DNA of 28,927 nucleotides from an uncultured Collinsella sp. (GCA_900540945.1 UQHQ01000025.1:1-28927), one strand, 5' to 3'. Numbered from the stretch's first letter, positions 8,982 through 17,794 are shown. Notes: generated by a model not told the origin, from the letters alone. Translations and numbers: made by a program.

Positions 8982-10967
8982 ATGAAGCTCGCACTTGCAC
9001 AGATCGATATGCGCCTGGGTGATATTGAGGGCATCTGCGGCCGCATCGAGGACCAGGCTCGCCTGGCTCATGAGCGCGGCGCGCGCATGCTGTGCGTTCC
9101 GGCTCCACTCTTTATGGGCGCCATGCCCGGTGGCCTGGTGGGCGCTGCCGATTTTGAGCACGATATGCTGACGGGTCTGACGGGCGTTGCCGAGCGCATC
9201 CAAGAGCTCGACATGATCTGCATCGTGCCCGCTGCGGTTTCGTTTGAGGGCCAGCCCCTGCTTGACTATATGATGCTCAAAGACGGTCGCGTGGTGCCCG
9301 CGCGCACAAGCATCGCCCTGCAGCGTGGCGAGAGCGACGACGCGCGTTGGGCGCCTCCGGTGTTTGACGTGGACGGCGTGCGCATCGCCGTGGTGTTTGA
9401 CCTGGACCGCGAGCTCGAAATGCTGCCGACCGGTGTCGACCTCATTGCCTATTTCCAGTTCAACGCGTTTGACATGACCGACCGCGAGACAGCTGCCGTC
9501 GCCGCCGTGCGCAGCGGTGCCTACCGCAAGATCGCGTCCAAGCGCAGCGTATGGTTTGCCTGCATGGCGCCGATCGGTGCCTATGATGAGTCGGTGTATA
9601 CCGGCGGTTCGTTTGTGCTCGACGACTGCGGTCGCGTGGTGGCCCAGGCGCCGTGTTTTGAGGAGAGCCTGCTGGTTCAGGAAATTCAGCGCGGCGTGAT
9701 GCTCGATGCCCTGGAGGACCATGAGCTGCCCCAGTTTTGCTCCGAGGAGTGGCTGTGGCAGGCGCTGGTGCTTGCCGTGCGCGACAATGCCCGCGCTCGC
9801 GGTGCGTCGCGTGCCGTGGTGGCACTCGAGGGCGATTTGCCGTCGTCCCTGTTGGCGGCACTTGCCGTCGATGCCTTGGGTCCGCGTAATGTGATTGGCC
9901 TGGTGCTGGGGCGCAATCGCATCTTTACACCGGCGCAGGAGGAGGTCGAGGCCGCCCGCTGTTCTGCTGTTCGCTCAATTGCTGAGCGCTTGCATATTCG
10001 CACCGTCGAGCGCGATGCGCCGGATGCGGCGCGCGTGCTCGACCGCGACGTGTCGGCGGGCGATGCCGAACGCCTGCGTTCGCGTGCGCTGGGCCTGATG
10101 CTCGAGGATACGGCGCTCGAGCTGGGCGCCATGGCGCTGAGCCCGCTTTCCAAGACCGAGTACGCGCTGGCGGCGCCCGCGTTGTCCGGCGGCTACCAGG
10201 GCGACTTTGCGCCCTTTGGCGACGTGTATCTATCGACGCTCGAGTTTGTGGCGCGCGTGCGCAACCGCGCCTCGGCTGTGGTGCCCCAAGAGCTCGTGAC
10301 GCTCAACGCGGTGGAGGATTGCATGGATCGCGTGCTGGCGCAGGCACTCTCGATGCTCGCCGGCCCGGTTGATATGCTCGATCGCGCGGCGCAGCTGCTG
10401 GGCGGGCTTGAGCCGGGCGAGGTCGATGGTGCGCTCGAGTCGCACGTGGACCGCAGCCGTCCCTTTGACGACATCCCGATGGCCGCCGGCAAGCCCGAGG
10501 CCTGCTCGCTGCTGTTGATGCTCGTGCGCCAAGGTGAGGCTGCTCGTCACATGCTGCCGACGGTGCCGATCGTCTCGGCCCGTTCGTTTGCCGAGCGCGC
10601 TTGGCCGTACATGCTTGCGTGGTCCGATCTGGGGCTCAACGGCAAGGAGCGCATGACGGTTGATTCGCTGGCACGCGCTGAGGTGCGACGCTTTGCCGAC
10701 GACGATACGAGTGACCGTATGCGCGGCGAGATGATGGGCTTATTAGGCGAGCTGTTGGGTATTTCGCCCGAGCAGATGGAAGAGCTGCGCTCCGAGGACG
10801 GTCAGCGTCGTCTGCATGAGGGCATGAAGCGGTTTGAGGGCGAGGTCCAGGACGCCATCGAAAAAATGATGGGCGGCCAGGGCGGACCGCAGGGTGGGCC
10901 CCAGGGAGGTCCGATGCCGCATCCGCCGATAGATCCGAGGCAATTCCCATTCTTCTCTCAAAACTAG
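8982..10967 (+). CDS. NAD synthetase (NadE)-like protein with both active sites degenerate
   Basis: A 661-residue protein with the architecture of glutamine-dependent NAD+ synthetase: N-terminal nitrilase-like amidase (about 1-245), then an NAD synthase domain with recognisable LAALAVDALGP, SKTEYAL and GDFAPFGDVY segments. The catalytic residues are gone. In the amidase domain the expected Glu, Lys and Cys align with Ala41 (VPAPLF), Thr109 (ARTSIAL) and Phe139 (VVFDLD). The PP-loop SGGxDSS is replaced by EGDLPSS at 283-289, losing the key Gly and Asp. The reading frame is long and intact with normal codon use, which argues against a decaying pseudogene. A Gly/Pro/Gln-rich C-terminal tail follows a helical segment. 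The likely ATG has GAAAGGG upstream. It may be a regulatory or scaffold pseudoenzyme; these alignments were made by eye. Confidence 0.8.
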   Translation: MKLALAQIDMRLGDIEGICGRIEDQARLAHERGARMLCVPAPLFMGAMPGGLVGAADFEHDMLTGLTGVAERIQELDMICIVPAAVSFEGQPLLDYMMLKDGRVVPARTSIALQRGESDDARWAPPVFDVDGVRIAVVFDLDRELEMLPTGVDLIAYFQFNAFDMTDRETAAVAAVRSGAYRKIASKRSVWFACMAPIGAYDESVYTGGSFVLDDCGRVVAQAPCFEESLLVQEIQRGVMLDALEDHELPQFCSEEWLWQALVLAVRDNARARGASRAVVALEGDLPSSLLAALAVDALGPRNVIGLVLGRNRIFTPAQEEVEAARCSAVRSIAERLHIRTVERDAPDAARVLDRDVSAGDAERLRSRALGLMLEDTALELGAMALSPLSKTEYALAAPALSGGYQGDFAPFGDVYLSTLEFVARVRNRASAVVPQELVTLNAVEDCMDRVLAQALSMLAGPVDMLDRAAQLLGGLEPGEVDGALESHVDRSRPFDDIPMAAGKPEACSLLLMLVRQGEAARHMLPTVPIVSARSFAERAWPYMLAWSDLGLNGKERMTVDSLARAEVRRFADDDTSDRMRGEMMGLLGELLGISPEQMEELRSEDGQRRLHEGMKRFEGEVQDAIEKMMGGQGGPQGGPQGGPMPHPPIDPRQFPFFSQN

Positions 10968-10981
10968 GTCGCTGCGCGCCC

Positions 10982-11003
10982 GGCAGAGCGGCAATCTGCC
11001 TTT
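10982..11003 (+). terminator. Possible weak terminator after the NadE-like gene
   Basis: GGCAGA (10982-10987) pairs with TCTGCC (10995-11000) across a 7-base loop, followed by TTT only. The stem is short and the T-run weak. Confidence 0.4.
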
Positions 11004-11133
11004 CAATCGTCGGGCATGACCGCCAGGTCAATGCCCTCCTCTTTCAAGGCACCTTGCTCGCTCTGGCGGGCGCTCGCTTGCGTATGCTCAACCTACATTC
11101 AATCTCGGCTGACGTATGGGGCTGGCGTTGTGT

Positions 11134-11152
11134 TATTCTAGAACAGACGTTC
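11134..11152 (+). promoter_or_regulatory. LexA (SOS) box overlapping the ruvCAB promoter
   Basis: GAACAGACGTTC at 11141-11152 is a perfect GAAC-N4-GTTC. With flanking bases it matches the Gram-positive SOS box CGAACRNRYGTTYG at 13 of 14 positions. A -10-like TATTCT lies directly upstream (11134-11139), so LexA bound here would block transcription of ruvC, ruvA and ruvB. The site is 57 bp before the ruvC start. Confidence 0.8.
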
Positions 11153-11208
11153 GTGAATGATGCGCGGGGCCTTGCCTTGCGCTGTGCTTGTGGTGAGGGG
11201 AGGTTGGC

Positions 11209-11730
11209 TTGGTCATTTTGGGTATCGATCCCGGTTTGGCCCATACGGGCTGGGGGATTATCGAGGAGCGACGTGGCGAGGTTCGTTGCCGTGCCTACGG
11301 TTGCATCGAGACCAGCGCGGGCAGCCCGCTTGCGGTGCGCCTGTCGCATATCGCCCGTGACCTCAAGGGCGTCGTCGAACGCTACCGTCCCGATACCGCG
11401 GCTATCGAGAGCATCTACTTTGGCGCTAATGTCCGCTCGGCCATCCCAACGGCGCATGCCCGCGGTGCCGCGCTCGTTGCGCTTTCGGAGTGCGCGCTCG
11501 AGATTGGCGAATACACGCCCATGCAGATCAAGCAAGCTGTTGTGGGTACCGGCGCCGCAGATAAACGGCAGGTCGCGTATATGGTTCGTACGCTCACGCA
11601 GCTCGATCACGACCCGCATCCCGACCATGCCGCCGATGCCCTGGCCTGCGCCATCTGCCACGTTAACCTCAGCCGCACCCGGGCGCTTACCGGCGGCGAG
11701 TTCTATCAACAGAGAGGAACCGGATACTGA
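11209..11730 (+). CDS. ruvC: Holliday junction resolvase RuvC
   Basis: A 173-residue endonuclease that cuts Holliday junctions after RuvAB branch migration. The RNase H-like active site is visible as Asp7 (GIDPG), Glu67 (AAIESIYFG) and the HAADALA segment with His140 and Asp143, the His-containing variant also known from Thermus RuvC. A basic, polar C-terminal tail follows residue 155. The TTG start is preferred because GAGGGGAGG ends 5 bp before it and translation then begins immediately with the VILGIDPG strand; no nearby in-frame ATG would keep that strand. Its stop overlaps the ruvA start by one base, so ruvC, ruvA and ruvB are translationally coupled under the SOS-type promoter. Confidence 0.95.
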   Translation: MVILGIDPGLAHTGWGIIEERRGEVRCRAYGCIETSAGSPLAVRLSHIARDLKGVVERYRPDTAAIESIYFGANVRSAIPTAHARGAALVALSECALEIGEYTPMQIKQAVVGTGAADKRQVAYMVRTLTQLDHDPHPDHAADALACAICHVNLSRTRALTGGEFYQQRGTGY

Positions 11731-12350
11731 TGATCTCCCAGCTCCATGGAACGCTTGTCGAGGCCACGATGAGCTCGGCCGTCGTCGATGTATCGGGCGT
11801 GGGCTTTGAACTCGGTATTTCGGGCAGCACTGCCGCCACGCTGCCTACGCCCGGCGGCGAGGTTCGCCTCTATACCCGCATGCAGGTGCGCGAGGACGCC
11901 ATGACGCTCTTTGGCTTTGCCTCCAAGGACGAACGCACGATGTTCGATCGGCTCGTTTCTGTCTCGGGCGTCGGTCCGCGCCTGGCGCTTGCCATGCTTT
12001 CCACCTATACCGTGGGACAGCTGTATTCCCTGGTGATGGCCGAGGACGACAAGGGCATGGCCAAGGTTCCCGGTGTGGGCAAAAAGACCGCCCAGCGCCT
12101 CATCTTGGAGCTCAAGAGTACCTTTGCCAAGGACAAGGGCTTTGTTCCGGTCGACGTAATCCCCGGTCAGGCTGCGATGCCGGTCCCCGCCGCCGCTCCC
12201 TCGGCAATCGATGACGCCCGTGCGGCGCTCCTTTCCATGGGCTTTAGCCCGCAGGAGACCGATGTTGCCCTGAGCGGGTATGATGGGCAGGATATGCGTG
12301 TCGAGGATCTGCTCGGCGCGGCGCTTAAGCGACTCGGAATGGATGCGTGA
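11730..12350 (+). CDS. ruvA: Holliday junction branch-migration protein RuvA
   Basis: A 206-residue junction-binding subunit that tetramerises on the crossover and recruits RuvB. The N-terminal OB fold (MISQLHGTLVE through YTRMQVREDAMTLFGF) is followed by two helix-hairpin-helix motifs (VSGVGPRLALAML about residues 76-88 and VPGVGKKTAQRLILELK about 111-127). A flexible linker leads to the C-terminal UBA-like domain III (ALLSMGFSPQETDVAL) that contacts RuvB. The start ATG shares its first base with the ruvC stop and has AGAGAGG upstream. Length is normal for the family. Confidence 0.96.
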   Translation: MISQLHGTLVEATMSSAVVDVSGVGFELGISGSTAATLPTPGGEVRLYTRMQVREDAMTLFGFASKDERTMFDRLVSVSGVGPRLALAMLSTYTVGQLYSLVMAEDDKGMAKVPGVGKKTAQRLILELKSTFAKDKGFVPVDVIPGQAAMPVPAAAPSAIDDARAALLSMGFSPQETDVALSGYDGQDMRVEDLLGAALKRLGMDA

Positions 12351-13417
12351 TGTGGGAAGCCGATGACTCTCAGGACCTGTGGGCGACGCCCGGCAGCTCG
12401 CCGGCGGCATCCATGGCGCACGGTGAGCGTATGGTGGGCTCGGAACTGACACCCGAGGACCTCGATGTCGACCGTACCCTGCGTCCCCAGCGCTTGGACG
12501 ACTACTGCGGTCAGGAGCATATCAAGCAGAGCCTTCGCGTGCTGATCGAGGCGGCGCAGAGCCGTGGCGAGACGCTCGACCACGTGATTTTCTCGGGCCC
12601 TCCGGGCCTGGGCAAGACCACGTTGGCCACGGTTATCGCCAACGAGCTGGGCGCTCAGATCAAGACGACGAGCGGCCCGGCTATTGCGCGTACCGGTGAC
12701 CTGGCGGCCATCCTGACTAACTTGCAGCCGGGTGACGTGCTGTTTATCGATGAGATCCACCGCCTTAACCGGTCGGTCGAGGAAGTCCTATATCCCGCTA
12801 TGGAGGACTTTGCGCTCGATATCGTGATCGGTAAAGGTCCGGCCGCACGTTCGATTCGCCTGGATATCCCTAAGTTTACGCTGGTGGCGGCAACGACCCG
12901 CTCGGGTATGCTGACCGGCCCGCTACGCGACCGCTTTGGCATTTCGTATCGCCTGGACTACTACACGGTCGAGGAACTCGCCCAGATCGTGACGCGCTCG
13001 GCAACCATTCTGGGCGTGACGATCGACCATCCGAGCGCGCTCGAGATCGGCTCGCGCTCGCGTGGTACGCCGCGCTTGGCCAACCGTCTGCTCAAGCGCG
13101 TGCGCGACTACGCGCAGGTGCGCGGCAACGGTCCTATTGAGCTTGATATTTGCCGTCAGGCACTCGAGTTCTTCGAGATTGATGAGCTTGGTTTGGACTG
13201 GATGGATATTCGCATCTTGGAGACGCTTGCCAAGACGTTCTCCGGCCGTGCCGTGGGCCTGACGACCCTTGCTAGCGCGGTGGGCGAGGACCCGGGTACG
13301 CTCGAGGATGTCTATGAGCCCTACCTGCTGCAGTGCGGCTTGATGATTCGCACGCCCCAGGGCCGTCAGGCAACCTTGCGCACCTTTGAGCACTTGGGCA
13401 TCGAGCCAGCCGTTTAG
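12350..13417 (+). CDS. ruvB: Holliday junction branch-migration ATPase RuvB
   Basis: A 355-residue AAA+ motor that drives branch migration with RuvA. The N-terminal segment ends in LRPQRLDDYCGQEHIK; Walker A is SGPPGLGKTT, Walker B LFIDEIHRL, and the sensor/arginine-finger region reads AATTRSGMLTGPLRDRFG. The C-terminal winged helix carries LDWMDIRILETLAKTFSGRAVGL and ends in RTPQGRQATLRTFEHLG. ATG 12350 overlaps the ruvA stop as TGATG; a GTG codon directly before it (12347) is an alternative start adding one residue. The first 40 residues upstream of the conserved core are longer than in many RuvB proteins. Confidence 0.95.
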   Translation: MWEADDSQDLWATPGSSPAASMAHGERMVGSELTPEDLDVDRTLRPQRLDDYCGQEHIKQSLRVLIEAAQSRGETLDHVIFSGPPGLGKTTLATVIANELGAQIKTTSGPAIARTGDLAAILTNLQPGDVLFIDEIHRLNRSVEEVLYPAMEDFALDIVIGKGPAARSIRLDIPKFTLVAATTRSGMLTGPLRDRFGISYRLDYYTVEELAQIVTRSATILGVTIDHPSALEIGSRSRGTPRLANRLLKRVRDYAQVRGNGPIELDICRQALEFFEIDELGLDWMDIRILETLAKTFSGRAVGLTTLASAVGEDPGTLEDVYEPYLLQCGLMIRTPQGRQATLRTFEHLGIEPAV

Positions 13418-13514
13418 AGGCGGGTTTGTTTTGGCTGGTCTGTAGGCTATCGCTGAGCATTGGATAAACATATCGCCATTCATCGGTTACGGGTGTTTTA
13501 CTATTGCGCGCCCG

Positions 13515-13523
13515 TGCTATGCT
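13515..13523 (+). promoter_or_regulatory. Extended -10 promoter element upstream of fhs
   Basis: TGCTATGCT (13515-13523) fits an extended -10 element. A T-rich -35-like stretch, TTTTAC, lies at 13496-13501 with a 16-bp spacer. It sits about 40 bp before the fhs start. Confidence 0.45.
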
Positions 13524-13563
13524 GAAATGGTCTTTTTCTCATTCGGTAACGAAAGGACCGCCC

Positions 13564-15231
13564 ATGCCTACTGACATCGAAATCGCACGTTCCGTCACGC
13601 CGCTGCCCATTACCGAGGTGGCTAAGAACGCCGGCGTCGACGTAAAGCACCTGATTCCGTATGGCTTCGACAAGGCTAAGGTTGACTATTCACTGCTCAA
13701 CGAGCCGACCGATCACCAGGCCAAGCTCGTCCTCGTGACCGCTATCAATCCCACGCCCGCCGGCGAGGGCAAGACCACCACGACTATCGGTCTGGCCGAT
13801 GGTTTGCGCCGTCGCGGCGTCAAGAGCGCTGTGGCCCTGCGTGAGCCTTCGCTCGGTCCCGTCTTTGGCGTAAAGGGCGGCGCCGCCGGCGGCGGCTGGG
13901 CTCAGGTCATCCCCATGGAGGATATCAACCTGCACTTTACCGGCGACTTCCATGCTATTGGCGCCGCCAATAACCTGCTGGCTGCCATGCTCGACAACCA
14001 TATTCAGCAAGGCAACCAGCTCGGTATCGATGTTAAGCGCATCACCTGGAAGCGCGTCGTCGACATGAACGACCGCCAGCTGCGCCATGTTATCGACGGC
14101 ATCGGCGGCAAGGCCCAGGGCGTGCCGCGCGAGGACGGCTTCGACATCACTGTCGCCTCCGAAGTCATGGCGATCCTGTGCCTGTCCACGAGTATCAATG
14201 ACCTCAAGGAGCGCCTGGGCGAGATCGTCGTCGGCTACAGCTATGCCGGCGAGCCCGTCCGCGCCCGCGACCTCAAGGCTCAGGGCGCCATGGCGGCCCT
14301 GCTCAAGGACGCGCTCAAGCCCAACCTAGTGCAGACGCTCGAGGGTACGCCCGCGTTTGTCCACGGCGGCCCCTTCGCCAACATCGCCCACGGCTGCAAC
14401 TCCATCATGGCTACGCGCATGGCTATGCGCTTTGGCGATGTTGCCATTACCGAGGCCGGTTTCGGCGCCGATCTGGGTGCCGAGAAGTTCCTCGACATCA
14501 AGTGCCGCATGACGGGCGTTCGTCCCAGCGCCGTCGTGATTGTCGCCACCGCCCGTGCGCTTAAGTACAACGGCGGTGTTGCCAAGGCCGACCTTAACGA
14601 CGAGAACCTCGAGGCCCTCAAGGCCGGTATGCCCAACCTGCTGCGCCACGTCGACAACATTCAGAATGTCTACGGTCTGCCCTGCGTGGTCGCCATCAAC
14701 CGCTTCCCGACGGACACTGAGGCCGAACTCGAGCTCATCGAGTCCGAGTGCCAGAAGCTCGGCGTTAACGTTAAGCTTTCCGAGGTCTGGGCCAAGGGCG
14801 GCGAGGGTGCGCTCGACCTGGCCGATGAGGTCATGCGCCTGATTGAGCAGCCGAGCGAGTTCAAGTTTGCCTACGAGGACGGCGCCGATGTTGCCGATGC
14901 CCTCGAGGCCGTCGCCACCAAGGTCTACCGCGCCGACGGCGTTGACTTTACGCCGGCTGCCAAGCGTCAGCTCGCCGAGCTGCGCGAGAACGGCTTTGGC
15001 AACCTGCCGGTGTGCGTCGCCAAGACCCAGTACAGCTTTAGCGACAACGCCAAGGCGCTGGGCGCCCCCGAGGGCTTCCGCATCACCGTGCGCGAGCTCA
15101 AGGTTTCCGCCGGTGCCCACTTTGTGGTCGCGCTGACTGGCAGCGTCCTGACTATGCCGGGCCTGCCCAAGGTTCCCGCGGCCGAGAATATCGACGTCGA
15201 CAACGACGGCAACATCACCGGCCTGTTCTAA
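13564..15231 (+). CDS. fhs: Formate-tetrahydrofolate ligase
   Basis: A 555-residue enzyme that joins formate to tetrahydrofolate using ATP, giving 10-formyl-THF for purine synthesis and other one-carbon needs. The P-loop-like ATP site reads TPAGEGKTT (64-72), followed by LREPSLGPVFGVKGGAAGGG and FTGDFHAIGAANNLLAA, all diagnostic of the family. Its length equals the family norm. The start is set by the GAAAGGA ribosome-binding site and the MPTDIEIA N-terminus; an upstream in-frame extension to 13504 is not supported. It is monocistronic, with its own promoter region and a strong terminator at 15257-15293. It links functionally to the cyclohydrolase and folD genes at 25.0-26.5 kb. Confidence 0.97.
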   Translation: MPTDIEIARSVTPLPITEVAKNAGVDVKHLIPYGFDKAKVDYSLLNEPTDHQAKLVLVTAINPTPAGEGKTTTTIGLADGLRRRGVKSAVALREPSLGPVFGVKGGAAGGGWAQVIPMEDINLHFTGDFHAIGAANNLLAAMLDNHIQQGNQLGIDVKRITWKRVVDMNDRQLRHVIDGIGGKAQGVPREDGFDITVASEVMAILCLSTSINDLKERLGEIVVGYSYAGEPVRARDLKAQGAMAALLKDALKPNLVQTLEGTPAFVHGGPFANIAHGCNSIMATRMAMRFGDVAITEAGFGADLGAEKFLDIKCRMTGVRPSAVVIVATARALKYNGGVAKADLNDENLEALKAGMPNLLRHVDNIQNVYGLPCVVAINRFPTDTEAELELIESECQKLGVNVKLSEVWAKGGEGALDLADEVMRLIEQPSEFKFAYEDGADVADALEAVATKVYRADGVDFTPAAKRQLAELRENGFGNLPVCVAKTQYSFSDNAKALGAPEGFRITVRELKVSAGAHFVVALTGSVLTMPGLPKVPAAENIDVDNDGNITGLF

Positions 15232-15256
15232 GTCTGCTGCTCATAGCCGCTTGCCC

Positions 15257-15293
15257 GCCCCGCCGCGCCTACCAAGGCCCGGCGGGGCTTTTT
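15257..15293 (+). terminator. Strong intrinsic terminator after fhs
   Basis: GCCCCGCCG (15257-15265) pairs perfectly with CGGCGGGGC (15280-15288). Inner GCC/GGC pairs shorten the loop, and TTTTT follows (15289-15293). Confidence 0.92.
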
Positions 15294-15411
15294 GATCCTT
15301 AGGCACGCGCATGTCTTGTAGATACCGACGGCCATTGCCCATCATAGGCTTTTGCGCGGGTAGAATGCATGGATAACTTGATGCTTGCAGGCGACGGAAA
15401 GGAAACGTTGC

Positions 15412-16422
15412 ATGGACCAGGACAAGACGACCGTGATGGGCGGATATGGCTCCGCACAGGCTGGCGGCAGCGCCGATGCGACCCGCATTGTGTCGAACCC
15501 CGGCAATGCTGCCCCCGATGCGACGCAGGCGTCCGCCGAACCCACACGAGTTATGGGCTATGGCGATACACCGCGGGATCCGTTTGATTATGCACCGCAG
15601 GATCCGTATGGCAATGCGACGCCGGACCCGTATGGCAATGCGGCGCCGGACCCGTATGGCAATGCGGCGGCAGGCGCTTATAACAACCTGCCGCAAAATC
15701 CCATTCAACAGCCTCAGCAAACGACGTATATGCCGCGCACGGCACAGTCCCAGCCTCGTTATGAGTCGTGCGATCCGTATGCGCGCCAGCCCCATCGCGA
15801 GTATCCCAAATCGATTCCGCAGTATGGTGAGGACGAGGAAGAGGCGCCGTCGCGTTCGTCGAGTGTGATCAAGAAGATCCTCATTGTGCTGGCGATCTTC
15901 TTTGCCCTCTCGATTGTGTTTGCCATTGTGTCGGGCATGCTCAACAAGCGAGGGAGTTCAACGGCAGATACCACTGCCGAGCAAACCGAGTCCGCCTCGT
16001 CTAGCACCGTCGATCTGAGCGATATCCCGGGGCAGTACTGGTCCAACGCCAAGAAGCTCCTCAAGTCGCGCGGCGCCGATCTTTCGAATGCTGTGATTCT
16101 GACTGACGACGGCTCGACGCCTGTTGTCGATGCCAACTGGGTTGTTACTTCTGCCTACTATAACGACAACGGTAACCTAGAAATTCAACTCACGCACAAG
16201 AGCAGCTCGGGTAACTCGTCCGACGGCCAAAGCGGCACCGACAATTCGAGCTCCAACACGCTGGAGGACCTGAGCAACAAGGCCCAGGAGCTTGGAGATA
16301 AGGCGCAAGAGCTGGGCGACACGGCTCAGAACCTCGGCGATACCGCGCAGAACCTGGGCGATATGGCTACCAATGCTTGGGACGCGCTGCAAAACGGCAT
16401 TTCGGGCGCACAGGGAAACTAG
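15412..16422 (+). CDS. Single-pass membrane protein with disordered cytoplasmic region and PASTA-like ectodomain
   Basis: A 336-residue protein not assigned to a named family. Residues 1-150 are low-complexity, rich in Pro, Gln, Gly and Tyr, with three Thr-centred motifs (KTTVMGG, ATRIVS, PTRVMGY) and DPYGNAAP repeats at 65-88. An acidic patch EDEEEA precedes one membrane helix (about 153-177). The outside part has a segment (about 201-262, from DLSDIPGQYW to LEIQLTH) that resembles a single PASTA domain, then a Ser-rich linker and four heptads of the form (K/T)AQ(E/N)LGD at 290-317, probably an amphipathic helix. The Thr motifs could be Ser/Thr-kinase or FHA-binding sites, which would fit a PASTA-linked signalling role; this is inference. 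GAAAGGA lies 8 bp before the ATG. Confidence 0.75.
   Translation: MDQDKTTVMGGYGSAQAGGSADATRIVSNPGNAAPDATQASAEPTRVMGYGDTPRDPFDYAPQDPYGNATPDPYGNAAPDPYGNAAAGAYNNLPQNPIQQPQQTTYMPRTAQSQPRYESCDPYARQPHREYPKSIPQYGEDEEEAPSRSSSVIKKILIVLAIFFALSIVFAIVSGMLNKRGSSTADTTAEQTESASSSTVDLSDIPGQYWSNAKKLLKSRGADLSNAVILTDDGSTPVVDANWVVTSAYYNDNGNLEIQLTHKSSSGNSSDGQSGTDNSSSNTLEDLSNKAQELGDKAQELGDTAQNLGDTAQNLGDMATNAWDALQNGISGAQGN
15577..15672 (+). repeat. 24-bp tandem repeat encoding DPYGNAAP
   Basis: Three near-identical 24-bp units (15601-15624, 15625-15648, 15649-15672) are preceded by one degenerate unit (15577-15600, DPFDYAPQ). Unit number may vary between strains. Confidence 0.85.
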
Positions 16423-16440
16423 CGGCTGAGCGGGGCGGGG

Positions 16441-17622
16441 CTACAACTGCTCTGCCGGACGCTCGGGCGAGCTAAAGCCGGAGTCAAACGTGACGACGCA
16501 TGATGCATCGGGCCTGCGCTCGTGCACGATGCGCGTGACGAGCTCCAGCAGCTCCTCGTCGGATATGTCAAAGCCGTCGGGACGCACCAGGTCAAACGAA
16601 ACAAAGCCGTCGTGCTCGTGCAAGTCGTGGATGGAAAGCGCGGGGTCGATCTGCGCTACGCCGCGCTTGACCCAGCCGCGCAGGTCGTCACCGGTGGTGG
16701 CTATGGGGTCACAGTGCAGCGTGATACCGATGCCCATCTGGCGTTTGATGTCGTGTTCGATGGTGTCCAGAATCTCGTGGTGCTCAAAGGCATCGCCCTC
16801 GCCGGGCATTTCCACGTGTGCGCTGGCAAACTGGCGGCCGGGGCCGTAGTCGTGCACCATGAGGTCGTGCGTGCCCAGGACCTGGGGGTATGACATGATT
16901 CTGTCGCGAATCGCTTGAACGAGCTTGGGGTCGGGCGCTTGCCCCAGCAACGGGCTGATGGCGTCGCGCACCAGGCCCATGCCGCTGATGCAAATGAAGA
17001 TGCCCACGCCCAGGCCCGCCCAGCCATCGAGATCAAAGCCTGTCGCTTGCGAAATAAGCGCTGCTACCAAGACCGAGCCCGAGGCAATGACGTCGTTTTT
17101 GGAATCCTGCGCCGTGGCGATGAGCGTCTCCGAGTCGATGCGGTTGCCCAGCGTGCGGTTGAACGCCGCCATCCAGAACTTGACGAGCATGGATGTAGCC
17201 AGTGCCGCAAGGGAAACGAGTGTGTAAGCGGTGGGGGAGGGCTTGATGATCTTGGTAACGGACTCGAGCACCAGGTTGATGCCGACGGCGCAAACCAGGA
17301 CGGCGACAAACAGACCGGCCAGGTACTCGTAGCGGCCGTGGCCGTAAGGGTGGCCCTCGTCTGCCGGGCGGCTGGCAAGGCGGAACCCGAGCAGACTCAC
17401 GATGTTGCTCGAGGCATCGGAGAGGTTGTTGAAGGCGTCGGCGATGAGCGAGACGGAGCCGGCGAGCAGGCCCGCGATGCCCTTGGCCAGGCACAGCGTG
17501 ATATTGAGGCCGATGCAGATGAGGCTTGCGGCAAAGCCCGCGTTGGTGCGACAAGTCGTATCGACCGGCTCGCCCTCGCTGCCGGGAACAAGCGTATGTA
17601 CCAGCCGATTTACAAATAGCAT
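16441..17622 (-). CDS. Cation diffusion facilitator, probably Mn(II) exporter type
   Basis: A 393-residue CDF-family antiporter with about six membrane helices and a C-terminal cytoplasmic domain extended to roughly 180 residues. The transport site is readable: NNLSD in helix 2 (Asn65-xxx-Asp69) and DSKND in helix 5 (Asp173-xxx-Asp177). The HPYGHGRYEY signature lies at 91-100. Zn transporters usually have His in one of these pairs, so the N/D-D and D-D pattern points to Mn(II), as in MntE-type exporters. The C-terminal domain (GTHDLMVHDYGPGRQFASAHVEM) is followed by an extra domain of about 90 residues not seen in minimal CDFs. The start is fixed by GAGGAG 7 bp upstream. It converges with the PASTA-like gene (18 bp between stops) and diverges from the zinc-ribbon gene. 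Confidence 0.88.
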   Translation of the reverse strand: MLFVNRLVHTLVPGSEGEPVDTTCRTNAGFAASLICIGLNITLCLAKGIAGLLAGSVSLIADAFNNLSDASSNIVSLLGFRLASRPADEGHPYGHGRYEYLAGLFVAVLVCAVGINLVLESVTKIIKPSPTAYTLVSLAALATSMLVKFWMAAFNRTLGNRIDSETLIATAQDSKNDVIASGSVLVAALISQATGFDLDGWAGLGVGIFICISGMGLVRDAISPLLGQAPDPKLVQAIRDRIMSYPQVLGTHDLMVHDYGPGRQFASAHVEMPGEGDAFEHHEILDTIEHDIKRQMGIGITLHCDPIATTGDDLRGWVKRGVAQIDPALSIHDLHEHDGFVSFDLVRPDGFDISDEELLELVTRIVHERRPDASCVVTFDSGFSSPERPAEQL

Positions 17623-17794
17623 GGCATATCTCCTCGCATCTTCGTTTAAGGGGATAGTGTAGCTCGCATGAGCGCACCGTGCGCCGATGCTCAGAAAATG
17701 CAGCAATGGTCTGCTGGAGCTAACGAGTGGCCCTTCTTGTCCGACCAGGTGCTCCATTTTGGGCCACATGGGTATGGGCATGTGCCTGCCTGCC

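Noticed and set aside
15577..15672. CRISPR array
   Set aside because: The units are 24-bp in-frame repeats without spacers, coding for a repetitive peptide. No cas genes are present.
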